Shown: positions 1 through 8,270 of the stretch, piece by piece
How positions within the stretch are numbered: the first letter of the stretch is position 1
How the letters are laid out: every line of letters begins with the position of its first letter
NCBI RefSeq assembly: GCF_001667315.1
Contig: NZ_LZHT01000135.1
Span: forward strand, 114,381-178,380
Source: Mycobacterium sp. 852002-10029_SCH5224772
GTDB lineage: Bacteria; Actinomycetota; Actinomycetes; Mycobacteriales; Mycobacteriaceae
DNA: 64,000 bases
Direction of reading: 5' to 3'
Position numbers and translations under genes: made by a program
The notes under the pieces: model-generated
What the model saw: only the letters and a program-made list of their open reading frames with translations
Told to the model about the DNA's origin: nothing
Database searches by the model: none

Positions 1-242
1 GCGACACCGATCACGCCGCCGAACTCGCTGCGGCACAAGGCATTCGGTCGGCAGATCTGTTGGCGTCCGGAATCGTCGACGTGGTCGTCGCGGAACACCC
101 CGATGCCGCCGACGAGCCGGTCGAGTTCTCGCGGCGATTGTCGCGGGCCATCGCCGCGGAGGTGCATACGCTGCGCGGGATCCCCGCCGCCGAGCGGCTG
201 GCAGCCCGGTTGCAGCGCTACCGCAACATCGGTCTGCCCTGA
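1..242 (+). CDS. accD3: Acetyl/propionyl-CoA carboxylase carboxyltransferase beta-type subunit, C-terminal fragment
   Basis: Only the last 79 codons are in the window; the reading frame enters at base 3 and stops with TGA at 240-242. The tail reads as the end of a biotin-dependent carboxyltransferase: a helical stretch with IVDVVVAEHP, then RLSRAIAAEVHTL and a basic end. The assignment rests mainly on context, because in M. tuberculosis accD3 (Rv0904c) lies directly upstream of prrA in the same orientation. The family transfers carboxyl groups from carboxybiotin to acyl-CoA in the cytoplasm. The catalytic part lies outside the window, so function cannot be checked here. A hairpin terminator follows the stop. 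Confidence 0.7.
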   Translation, partial: DTDHAAELAAAQGIRSADLLASGIVDVVVAEHPDAADEPVEFSRRLSRAIAAEVHTLRGIPAAERLAARLQRYRNIGLP

Positions 243-250
243 GCTTTCAC

Positions 251-305
251 GAGCAGACACACAAGCACCCTTTTCCTCGGCCTGTCGGGTGCTTTGTGTC
301 TGCTC
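251..305 (+). terminator. Long hairpin terminator between accD3 and prrA
   Basis: An inverted repeat with arms at 251-270 and 287-305 (one-base bulge) encloses a T/C-rich loop. The right arm carries GGGTGCTTTGTGTCTGCTCG, whose pattern (GGG-GC-TTT-GTCTGC) recurs in the right arms of the hairpins at 31818-31869 and 39465-39506. It probably ends accD3 transcription before prrA. Confidence 0.65.
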
Positions 306-373
306 GCGCCAAGGTGGCGCCCAGCTCGCGCCCAGGTCGCGCCTCCCACAGCCGCAAGCAACAATCAGGCAAA

Positions 374-1084
374 ATGGGCGACATGGACACAGGAGCTACT
401 TCACCGCGGGTCTTGGTCGTCGACGACGACTCCGATGTGCTCGCGTCGCTGGAACGTGGCCTGCGGCTGTCCGGATTCGAGGTGTCGACCGCGGTCGATG
501 GCGCCGAGGCATTGCGCAGCGCCACCGAGACCCGGCCGGACGCGATCGTGCTCGACATCAACATGCCGGTGCTGGACGGCGTCAGCGTCGTCACCGCGCT
601 GCGCGCCATGGACAACGACGTCCCGGTCTGCGTGCTCTCTGCCCGCAGCTCGGTCGACGACCGGGTGGCGGGCCTGGAGGCCGGCGCCGACGATTACCTG
701 GTCAAACCGTTCGTGCTGGCCGAATTGGTCGCGCGGGTCAAGGCGCTGCTGCGCCGCCGGGGCTCCGTCGCGTCGTCCTCGTCGGAAACCATCACGGTGG
801 GGCCGCTGGAAGTCGATATCCCGGGCCGGCGTGCCCGGGTCAACGGCGTCGACGTCGACCTGACCAAGCGGGAATTCGACCTGCTGGCGGTGCTGGCCGA
901 ACACAAGACCGCGGTGCTGTCCCGCGCACAACTGCTCGAGCTGGTGTGGGGGTACGACTTCGCCGCCGACACCAACGTCGTCGACGTGTTCATCGGATAC
1001 CTGCGCCGCAAGCTGGAGGCCAACGGAGGCCCCCGGCTACTGCACACCGTGCGCGGCGTGGGATTCGTACTGCGCATGCAGTAA
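374..1084 (+). CDS. prrA: PrrA response regulator, OmpR/PhoB family
   Basis: Cytoplasmic DNA-binding regulator of the PrrAB two-component system, 236 aa, the usual length in mycobacteria. The receiver domain covers about residues 12-125, with the acidic pocket D17-D19, phosphoacceptor D61 (in VLDINMP) and the conserved Lys of DDYLVKPF. The winged-helix output domain (about 140-235) ends in RGVGFVLRMQ. The ATG at 374 is chosen because the protein then starts MGDMDTG, matching the known mycobacterial start; upstream in-frame starts lie inside the preceding terminator. prrB follows after 15 bases, so the two are co-transcribed. In mycobacteria PrrAB is linked to early intracellular growth and to respiratory and lipid genes (established knowledge). 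Assignment is very secure. Confidence 0.97.
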   Translation: MGDMDTGATSPRVLVVDDDSDVLASLERGLRLSGFEVSTAVDGAEALRSATETRPDAIVLDINMPVLDGVSVVTALRAMDNDVPVCVLSARSSVDDRVAGLEAGADDYLVKPFVLAELVARVKALLRRRGSVASSSSETITVGPLEVDIPGRRARVNGVDVDLTKREFDLLAVLAEHKTAVLSRAQLLELVWGYDFAADTNVVDVFIGYLRRKLEANGGPRLLHTVRGVGFVLRMQ

Positions 1085-1099
1085 CCCGGTCGAGCGGCC

Positions 1100-2437
1100 A
1101 TGAACTTCCTGTCCCGGATCCTGACCCGTACGCCGTCGCTACGTGCCCGGGTCGCGGTCGCGACGGCGATCGGCACCGCGATCGTGGTGGTGATCGCAGG
1201 GGCGGTCGTGTGGTTCGGCATCACCAGCGCCTGGAAGGAACGGCTGGATCGGCGCCTGGACGAGGCGGCGGGCTTCGCCATCCCCTTCCTGCCGCGCGGG
1301 CTCAGCCAGATACCGCGCGCCCCCAACGACCAGGACACCGTCATCACCGTGCGGCGCGACGGCGAGGTCAAGTCCAATTCCGACGTCACGCTGCCCCCGC
1401 TGGCCGAGGGCTACGCCGACACCCATATCAACGGCGTGCGCTATCGAGTGCGAACCCTGGAGGTCCGCACGCCACAACCGGCGACGGTGGAGGTGGGCGC
1501 CACCTATGACGACACGATCGCCCAAATCAACAACCTGCACCGCCGGGTGATCCTGATCTGCGCGCTGTCGATCGGCGCGGCGGCCGTATTCGCTTGGCTC
1601 CTGGCGGCTTTCGCGGTGCGGCCGTTCAAGCGGCTGGCCCAGCAAGCCCGTTCGATCGACGCCGACGAACGGCCGCAGGTGGCGGTGCGCGGCGCCACCG
1701 AGGCGGTCGAGGTCGCCGAGGCCATGCGGGGCATGCTGCAGCGCATCTGGACCGAACAGGACCGGACCAAGGACGCGCTCGCGTCCGCACGCGACTTCGC
1801 CGCGGTGTCCTCGCACGAGCTGCGCACTCCTCTGACCGCGATGCGTACCAACCTCGAAGTGCTGTCCACCCTGGACATGCCGGATGACCAACGCAAAGAA
1901 GTGCTGGGCGACGTCATCCGCACCCAGTCGCGAATCGAGGCCACGCTGAGCGCCCTCGAGCGGCTGGCCCAGGGCGAACTGTCGACGTCCGACGATCACG
2001 TGCCGGTCGACATCACCGAGCTGCTCGACCGCGCCGCCCACGACGCCACCCGGATCTATCCCGGGCTCGACGTCTCGCTGGTGCCCTCGCCCACCTGCAT
2101 CATCGTCGGGTTACCGGCCGGATTGCGCCTTGCCGTCGACAACGCGATCGCCAATGCCGTCAAGCATGGCGGGGCAACCCGCGTCGAGCTGTCGGCGGTC
2201 AGCTCCCGCGTCGGCGTGCAGATCGCCATCGACGACAACGGACGCGGCGTGCCCGAGGACGAGCGCCAAGTCGTGTTCGCCCGGTTCTCCCGCGGATCGA
2301 CGGCCTCCCATTCCGGGTCGGGCCTGGGATTGGCGTTGGTGGCCCAGCAGGCCCAGCTGCACGGCGGGACTGCCGAGCTCGAAAGCAGCCCGCTGGGCGG
2401 TGCGCGGCTGGTGCTGCGACTCCCCGGACCCAGCTAG
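1100..2437 (+). CDS. prrB: PrrB sensor histidine kinase
   Basis: Membrane sensor kinase partner of PrrA, 445 aa. A transmembrane segment near residues 18-38 is followed by an extracytoplasmic domain, a second transmembrane segment near 150-170, a HAMP region (VRPFKRLAQQARSID), the dimerisation/phosphoacceptor domain with SHELRTPL (phosphorylated His239), and an HATPase domain with N-box NAIANAVKHG, G1 box DDNGRGVP and G2 box GSGLGLAL. All catalytic motifs are intact. The start is the ATG at 1100, just downstream of prrA. In H37Rv the arfABC (ompATb) operon follows prrB; here the next gene is the DUF2630 protein. Confidence 0.97.
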   Translation: MNFLSRILTRTPSLRARVAVATAIGTAIVVVIAGAVVWFGITSAWKERLDRRLDEAAGFAIPFLPRGLSQIPRAPNDQDTVITVRRDGEVKSNSDVTLPPLAEGYADTHINGVRYRVRTLEVRTPQPATVEVGATYDDTIAQINNLHRRVILICALSIGAAAVFAWLLAAFAVRPFKRLAQQARSIDADERPQVAVRGATEAVEVAEAMRGMLQRIWTEQDRTKDALASARDFAAVSSHELRTPLTAMRTNLEVLSTLDMPDDQRKEVLGDVIRTQSRIEATLSALERLAQGELSTSDDHVPVDITELLDRAAHDATRIYPGLDVSLVPSPTCIIVGLPAGLRLAVDNAIANAVKHGGATRVELSAVSSRVGVQIAIDDNGRGVPEDERQVVFARFSRGSTASHSGSGLGLALVAQQAQLHGGTAELESSPLGGARLVLRLPGPS

Positions 2438-2482
2438 CTGCGCTGGCTGTCAGCCGTCTCCCGAGTCGGGCAGACTGGAGCG

Positions 2483-2746
2483 ATGGCCAACGGCAGCAAA
2501 CCGACCGACAACGACACCCTGGCACACATCCGCGACCTGGTCGCCGAGGAAAAGGCGCTTCGCGCCCAGCTGCAACACGGTGACATCGACACGTCGGAGG
2601 AACATGACCGCCTTCGGCGAATGGAGATCGAACTCGACCAGTGCTGGGATCTGCTGCGGCAGCGCCGGGCACTGCGCGAAAGCGGCGCAGACCCGCGCGA
2701 GGCGGAGGTGCGCCCGCCCGACGAGGTCGAGGGTTACCTGAGCTGA
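2483..2746 (+). CDS. Small DUF2630 family protein
   Basis: An 87-aa hydrophilic, highly charged protein, matching the size and sequence pattern of H37Rv Rv0898c. The middle is predicted helical with many Glu/Arg (LVAEEKALRAQLQ, LRRMEIELDQCWDLLRQRRALRE), suggesting a short coiled coil. The start ATG at 2483 lies 45 bases after prrB and the gene may be read through from it. Its stop overlaps a possible CTG start of the next gene. The function is unknown; DUF2630 is an actinobacterial family without an assigned role. Confidence 0.85.
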   Translation: MANGSKPTDNDTLAHIRDLVAEEKALRAQLQHGDIDTSEEHDRLRRMEIELDQCWDLLRQRRALRESGADPREAEVRPPDEVEGYLS

Positions 2747-4320
2747 GCGACCACGCGGCCGGCGTTGACGGCTTAGACGTCATCGTCGTAGGAGGCGGGC
2801 ACAACGGCCTCGTCGCGGCGGCCTATCTGGCCCGGGCGGGCCTGCGGGTACGCCTGCTGGAACGGCTGGAGTGGATCGGCGGCGCGGCCGTCTCGGCGCA
2901 CGCCTTCGACGGTGTCGGGGTCCGGGTCTCGCGTTACTCGTACCTGGTCAGCTTGCTGCCCAGCCGCATCGTCGATGACCTGGGCGCCCGGGTGCGCCTG
3001 GCCCGGCGGCCCTTTTCGTCGTACACGCCCGACCCCGCCACCGGCGGGCGCAGCGGCCTGCTCATCGGGGCGCCCGGAGCGACGTTTGCCGCCATCGGCG
3101 CGGCCGACGACGCGGACGGCTTCGCCGCCTTCTACCAACGTTGCCGGTTGGTGACCGAACGGTTGTGGCCGACAATGCTCGAACCGCTGCGCCGCCGCGA
3201 GGAGGCCCGCCGCTGCGTCGTGGCGACCGATCGCGCCGCGGCGGCCGCCTGGCGGGCCATGATCGAGGAACCGATCGGCAACGCCATCGCCGACGCGGTC
3301 GGCAACGACGTGGTTCGCGGGGTGATGGGAACCGACGCGCTCATCGGCACTTTCGCCCGCCTCGGCGATTCGTCGTTGACGCAGAATGTCTGCTTCTTGT
3401 ATCACGTGCTCGGCGGCGGCACCGGCGACTGGGACGTCCCGATCGGCGGGATGGGCGCGCTGACCACCGCCCTGGCCACGGCCGCCGTCGGCCACGGCGC
3501 TGAAATACTCACCGGCGCAGAGGTTTACGCCGTCGATCCGAATGGCGAGGTGCGTTATCGCACCGGACAGCAGGAGCACCGGGTCCGGGCCCGGTTCGTC
3601 CTCGCCGGTGTGACGCCGACGGTGCTGGCGGAGCTACTCGGCGAAGCAGCGCCGCCAGCCGCCGCCGGCTCGCAGGTCAAGGTGAACATGGTGCTGCGGC
3701 GGTTGCCCCGGCTACGCGACCGCGCCGTCACGCCCGAGCAGGCCTTCGCCGGGACGTTTCACGTCAACGAGACCTGGACGCAACTGGATGTGGCCTACAC
3801 GCAGGCGGCCGCGGGGCAAACGCCGAATCCCCTGCCGTGCGAGGCCTATTGCCATTCCCTGACCGACCCCAGCATCCTGTCAGACGACTTGCGCGGCTCG
3901 GGCGCCCAGACGATGACGGTCTTCGGCCTGCACACCCCGCACGCGCTGTTCAGCTACTCCGACCCCGACGCGCTGCGCGGCCGGCTCACCGACAAGGTGC
4001 TGACATCGCTGAATTCCGTTCTGGCCGAACCTATTCAAGGCCTGCTGCTGCGCGATGCGCAGGGGCGCCCGTGCATCGAGACGACGACCACGTCGGATCT
4101 GGAGCGCACCTTGGGGATGAGCGGCGGCAACATTTTCCACGGCGGCCTGTGCTGGCCGTTCGCCGACGATGACGACCCGCTGGACACCCCGGCGCGGCAA
4201 TGGGGTGTGGCCACCGCTCACGAACGAATCATGTTGTGCGGCTCGGGCGCCCGTCGCGGCGGAGCGGTGTCGGGCATCGGCGGGCACAACGCCGCGATGG
4301 CAGTGCTCGCGTCGGGCTGA
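2743..4320 (+). CDS. Phytoene-dehydrogenase-like FAD/NAD(P) oxidoreductase
   Basis: A large flavoprotein of the CrtI/amine-oxidase-like group (COG1233), counterpart of H37Rv Rv0897c. The N-terminal dinucleotide-binding motif is VVGGGHNGLVAAAYLARAG, followed by an acidic residue (LLERLEWIGG) that would bind the FAD ribose; the C-terminus has the FAD-contacting GAVSGIGGHNAA. The substrate is unknown. The start is uncertain: no ATG, GTG or TTG lies close to the FAD motif in frame. The CTG at 2743 gives 525 aa and overlaps the upstream TGA as CTGA, like a usual ATGA coupling. A GTG at 2641 would instead add 34 arginine/alanine-rich residues that look like an out-of-frame read of the preceding gene. 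Confidence 0.85.
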   Translation: MSDHAAGVDGLDVIVVGGGHNGLVAAAYLARAGLRVRLLERLEWIGGAAVSAHAFDGVGVRVSRYSYLVSLLPSRIVDDLGARVRLARRPFSSYTPDPATGGRSGLLIGAPGATFAAIGAADDADGFAAFYQRCRLVTERLWPTMLEPLRRREEARRCVVATDRAAAAAWRAMIEEPIGNAIADAVGNDVVRGVMGTDALIGTFARLGDSSLTQNVCFLYHVLGGGTGDWDVPIGGMGALTTALATAAVGHGAEILTGAEVYAVDPNGEVRYRTGQQEHRVRARFVLAGVTPTVLAELLGEAAPPAAAGSQVKVNMVLRRLPRLRDRAVTPEQAFAGTFHVNETWTQLDVAYTQAAAGQTPNPLPCEAYCHSLTDPSILSDDLRGSGAQTMTVFGLHTPHALFSYSDPDALRGRLTDKVLTSLNSVLAEPIQGLLLRDAQGRPCIETTTTSDLERTLGMSGGNIFHGGLCWPFADDDDPLDTPARQWGVATAHERIMLCGSGARRGGAVSGIGGHNAAMAVLASG

Positions 4321-4344
4321 CGTTGGGGGTGTACAGCATTTGCG

Positions 4345-4366
4345 GCGTGTCGGCGTACAGACACGC
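4345..4366. terminator. Hairpin between convergent oxidoreductase and gltA2
   Basis: A 7-bp perfect stem, GCGTGTC (4345-4351) with GACACGC (4360-4366), lies in the 66-bp gap between two convergent genes. It is a plausible bidirectional terminator, although no T-tract follows. Confidence 0.45.
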
Positions 4367-4386
4367 ACGCTCGCGGGGCGAGAGGA

Positions 4387-5682
<1,296 letters not shown>

Positions 5683-5810
5683 GAGAACCCCTTCGCGCTT
5701 CCGGATGATATGGCTGCCCCTGACTTGGTGCTTACAGCTGAAGGTAGTCGTTATGGCGGCGCGGCGCCCGTCCGGGGTGGGGTCTGCTGGTCATGTCAGC
5801 AGTCGGCGCG

Positions 5811-6485
5811 CTACGGCTGCAGGCGCTCGACGCGATCGCCGCTGACCCGGATGCGGTTATGCAATCGGTTTTCCCGCCCCTGCCAAAACTCGACCACCTC
5901 CGGCGCGATGAGATAGCCACCCCAGCTCGGCGGCACCGGAACCTGCTCGCGATCGGCGAAGCGCGCGCTCACCTCCGCCAGCCGGCTGAGCAGGCCTGCC
6001 CGCGAGGCGATCGGTTGCGACTGATGCGATGCCCAGGCGCCCAGTTGGGACCCGCGCGGCCGCTTGGACCAGTAGTCCTCGGTGGCCTGCGCGGTGACCT
6101 TGCTCACCGGGCCGCGGACGTGGACCTGGCGGCCGAGTTGGTACCAGGGAAACGTCGCCGATGCGTACGGCGTCGCGGCCAGATCGTCCCCCTTGGCTGA
6201 GTCATAGTTGGTGAAAAAGGTGATTCCGGTCTCGTCAACGCCTTTGCACAACACCGAGCGGCTCGCCGGCCTGCCGTCGGCGGTGACGGTCGCCAGGACC
6301 ATCGCGTTGGGCTCGGCGACACCCGACCGTTCGGCGTAGGCGATCCAGCTGCGCAACAACGAAACCCAACCGTCGTCCAGCCAGTCCGCGTCGAGATCTG
6401 AACTGCCGTCCTTTTCCGCCGATCCGTATTCCACACGCATTCTGTGCAGGTGCTCTTTTCGGCGCTCGGGGTCTGGTCCTGCCAT
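5811..6485 (-). CDS. pdxH: Pyridoxamine 5'-phosphate oxidase
   Basis: FMN-dependent oxidase making pyridoxal 5'-phosphate from pyridoxamine or pyridoxine phosphate. The 224-aa product has the family's core: NAMVLATVTADGRP and RSVLCKGVDETGITFFTNYDSAKG in the FMN-binding barrel, then ASATFPWYQLGRQVHVRGPV, RPRGSQLGAWAS, and the C-terminal signature VEFWQGRENRLHNRIR ending in ERLQP. The frame stays open far upstream opposite citA, but the ATG at 6485 (MAGPDPERR) matches the family length. It is divergent from citA with a 72-bp shared promoter region. In H37Rv pdxH (Rv2607) lies elsewhere, so its position here is a rearrangement between the lineages. Confidence 0.95.
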   Translation of the reverse strand: MAGPDPERRKEHLHRMRVEYGSAEKDGSSDLDADWLDDGWVSLLRSWIAYAERSGVAEPNAMVLATVTADGRPASRSVLCKGVDETGITFFTNYDSAKGDDLAATPYASATFPWYQLGRQVHVRGPVSKVTAQATEDYWSKRPRGSQLGAWASHQSQPIASRAGLLSRLAEVSARFADREQVPVPPSWGGYLIAPEVVEFWQGRENRLHNRIRVSGDRVERLQP

Positions 6486-6557
6486 CGCCTCAACGCTACC
6501 GGCGGTTGCTACCGGCCGGTAGCGTCCGCCCGAGCGCGGGGTGCGAGAATTTTCGGC

Positions 6558-7679
6558 ATGACTGTGGTCCCCGAAGACTTTGTCCCCGGCCTCGAAGGCG
6601 TGGTCGCCTTCACCACCGAGATTGCCGAACCGGATAAAGACGGCGGCGCACTGCGCTATCGCGGTGTCGATATCGAAGACCTGGTGGGTCAACATGTGAC
6701 GTTCGGCGACGTGTGGGCGCTCCTGGTCGACGGCAAGTTCGGCCACGGGCTGCCGCCCGCCGAACCGTTCCCGCTGCCCATCCACACCGGCGACGTGCGC
6801 GTCGACGTGCAGGCGGGTCTGGCGATGCTCGCCCCGATCTGGGGGTACAAGCCGCTGCTGGACACCGACGACGCCACCGCCCGCAACCAGCTGGCCCGGG
6901 CATCGGTGATGGCGCTGTCCTACGTCGCGCAGTCCGCGCGCGGCATCTATCAGCCCGCCGTACCGCAGCGGGTGATCGACGAATGTGAAACGGTCACTGC
7001 CCGTTTCATGACGCGCTGGCAGGGCGAGCCGGATCCGCGCCACGTCGAAGCGATTGACGCTTACTGGGTTTCGGCCGCCGAGCACGGCATGAACGCCTCG
7101 ACATTCACCGCGCGCGTCATCGCCTCCACCGGCGCCGACGTGGCGGCGGCGCTGTCGGGGGCGATCGGCGCGATGAGCGGCCCCCTGCACGGCGGGGCGC
7201 CGGCGCGGGTGCTGCCGATGATCGAAGAGGTCGAGCGCACCGGCGACGCGCGCGGCCTGGTCAAGAAGATCTTGGACAGCGGCGACAAGCTGATGGGTTT
7301 CGGGCACCGGGTGTACCGGGCGGAGGACCCGCGAGCGCGGGTGCTGCGCGCCACCGCCGAGCGGCTGGCCGCGCCGCGTCACGAGGTCGCCGTCGCGCTG
7401 GAGCAGGCCGCCCTCGCCGAGCTGCGTGAGCGCCGCCCGGACCGGGCCATCGAGACCAACGTCGAGTTCTGGGCCGCGGTCATTCTGGACTTCGCCCGGG
7501 TGCCGGCAACCATGATGCCGGCGATGTTCACCTGTGGGCGCACCGCGGGCTGGTGCGCCCACATCCTCGAGCAGAAGGGGCTCGGCAAGCTGGTCCGGCC
7601 GTCGGCCATCTACGTGGGCCCCGCTCCGCGCAGTCCCGAATCCGTCGAGGGTTGGGACCGCAGCCTCACCAACGCCTGA
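6558..7679 (+). CDS. citA: Second citrate synthase CitA
   Basis: A 373-aa citrate synthase paralogue, the same length as H37Rv Rv0889c. The family motifs are complete: SGPLHGGAPARVLP (His211) and LMGFGHRVYRAEDPRA (His250), then IETNVEFWAAV with the catalytic Asp position replaced by Glu-containing NVEF as in other CitA proteins. The ATG at 6558 gives MTVVPEDFVPGL, the conserved start. It shares only limited similarity with GltA2 and is an alternative enzyme for acetyl-CoA entry to the TCA or methylcitrate-type chemistry. It is transcribed divergently from pdxH. Confidence 0.95.
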   Translation: MTVVPEDFVPGLEGVVAFTTEIAEPDKDGGALRYRGVDIEDLVGQHVTFGDVWALLVDGKFGHGLPPAEPFPLPIHTGDVRVDVQAGLAMLAPIWGYKPLLDTDDATARNQLARASVMALSYVAQSARGIYQPAVPQRVIDECETVTARFMTRWQGEPDPRHVEAIDAYWVSAAEHGMNASTFTARVIASTGADVAAALSGAIGAMSGPLHGGAPARVLPMIEEVERTGDARGLVKKILDSGDKLMGFGHRVYRAEDPRARVLRATAERLAAPRHEVAVALEQAALAELRERRPDRAIETNVEFWAAVILDFARVPATMMPAMFTCGRTAGWCAHILEQKGLGKLVRPSAIYVGPAPRSPESVEGWDRSLTNA

Positions 7680-7811
7680 GGCCTCCCTGGTTGTCGGTAC
7701 CCGGCGATTTAATGGTCGCCGTCGCGATGAGTTTGCGTCGCCGACGCAGTCATAAGTCGTGAACCTGCCTTAAGCGGGCAGGCAACGGAACCGACAGCAA
7801 GGAGAACCAGC

Positions 7812-8270
7812 ATGGCAATCAAGATCGAACCCGCACTGTCCCCGCACCTCGTGGTCGACGATGCCGCCGCGGCAATCGACTTCTACGTCAAGGCTTTTGG
7901 GGCCGAGGAAATAGGGCGCGTGCCGCGTCCGGACGGCAAACTGGTGCACGCCGCGCTGCGCATCAACGGCTTCACGGTGATGCTTAACGACGACTTCCCG
8001 GAGATGTGCGGTGGCAAGTCGATGACACCGACATCGCTGGGTGGCACCCCGGTGACCATCCACCTCACCGTCACCGACGTCGACGCCAGCTTTGCGCGGG
8101 CGCTGGACGCCGGTGCCAGCGTGGTGGCGCCGTTGGAGGATCAGTTCTGGGGTGACCGCTACGGCGTGGTCGCCGACCCGTTCGGTCACCACTGGTCATT
8201 GGGGCAGCCGGTCCGCGAGGTCAGCATGGAAGAGATCACGGCGGCGATGTCCGGGCAGGGCGCCGGTTAG
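7812..8270 (+). CDS. VOC/glyoxalase-like protein
   Basis: A 152-aa protein of the vicinal-oxygen-chelate superfamily (PhnB/YdeM type), counterpart of H37Rv Rv0887c. It shows SPHLVVDDAAAAIDFYVKAFGAEE at the first beta-alpha-beta module and VTDVDASFARALDAGASVVAPLEDQFWGDRYGVVADPFGHHWSL at the second. Candidate metal ligands are His in the PHLVV strand and Glu/His near the C-terminus, but not all classic glyoxalase I ligands are evident, so the reaction is unknown. The RBS AAGGAGAA lies upstream of the ATG. The last 4 bases overlap the end of fprB on the opposite strand. Confidence 0.85.
   Translation: MAIKIEPALSPHLVVDDAAAAIDFYVKAFGAEEIGRVPRPDGKLVHAALRINGFTVMLNDDFPEMCGGKSMTPTSLGGTPVTIHLTVTDVDASFARALDAGASVVAPLEDQFWGDRYGVVADPFGHHWSLGQPVREVSMEEITAAMSGQGAG

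Noticed and set aside
103..1509. 468-codon plus-strand frame over prrA and prrB.
   Set aside because: Arg/Pro/Gly-rich composition and the clearly conserved PrrA and PrrB proteins in the other frames mark it as a shadow.
5811..7562. Very long minus-strand open frame of over 580 codons covering pdxH and the strand opposite citA.
   Set aside because: Only the part to 6485 has PdxH homology; the rest is the antisense of citA and has arginine/glycine-rich composition typical of high-GC shadow frames.
7764..7782. Small hairpin CCTGCC/GGCAGG upstream of the VOC gene.
   Set aside because: Only 6 bp with a 7-base loop and no T-tract, located 30 bases before a start codon; not enough to call a terminator or riboswitch.
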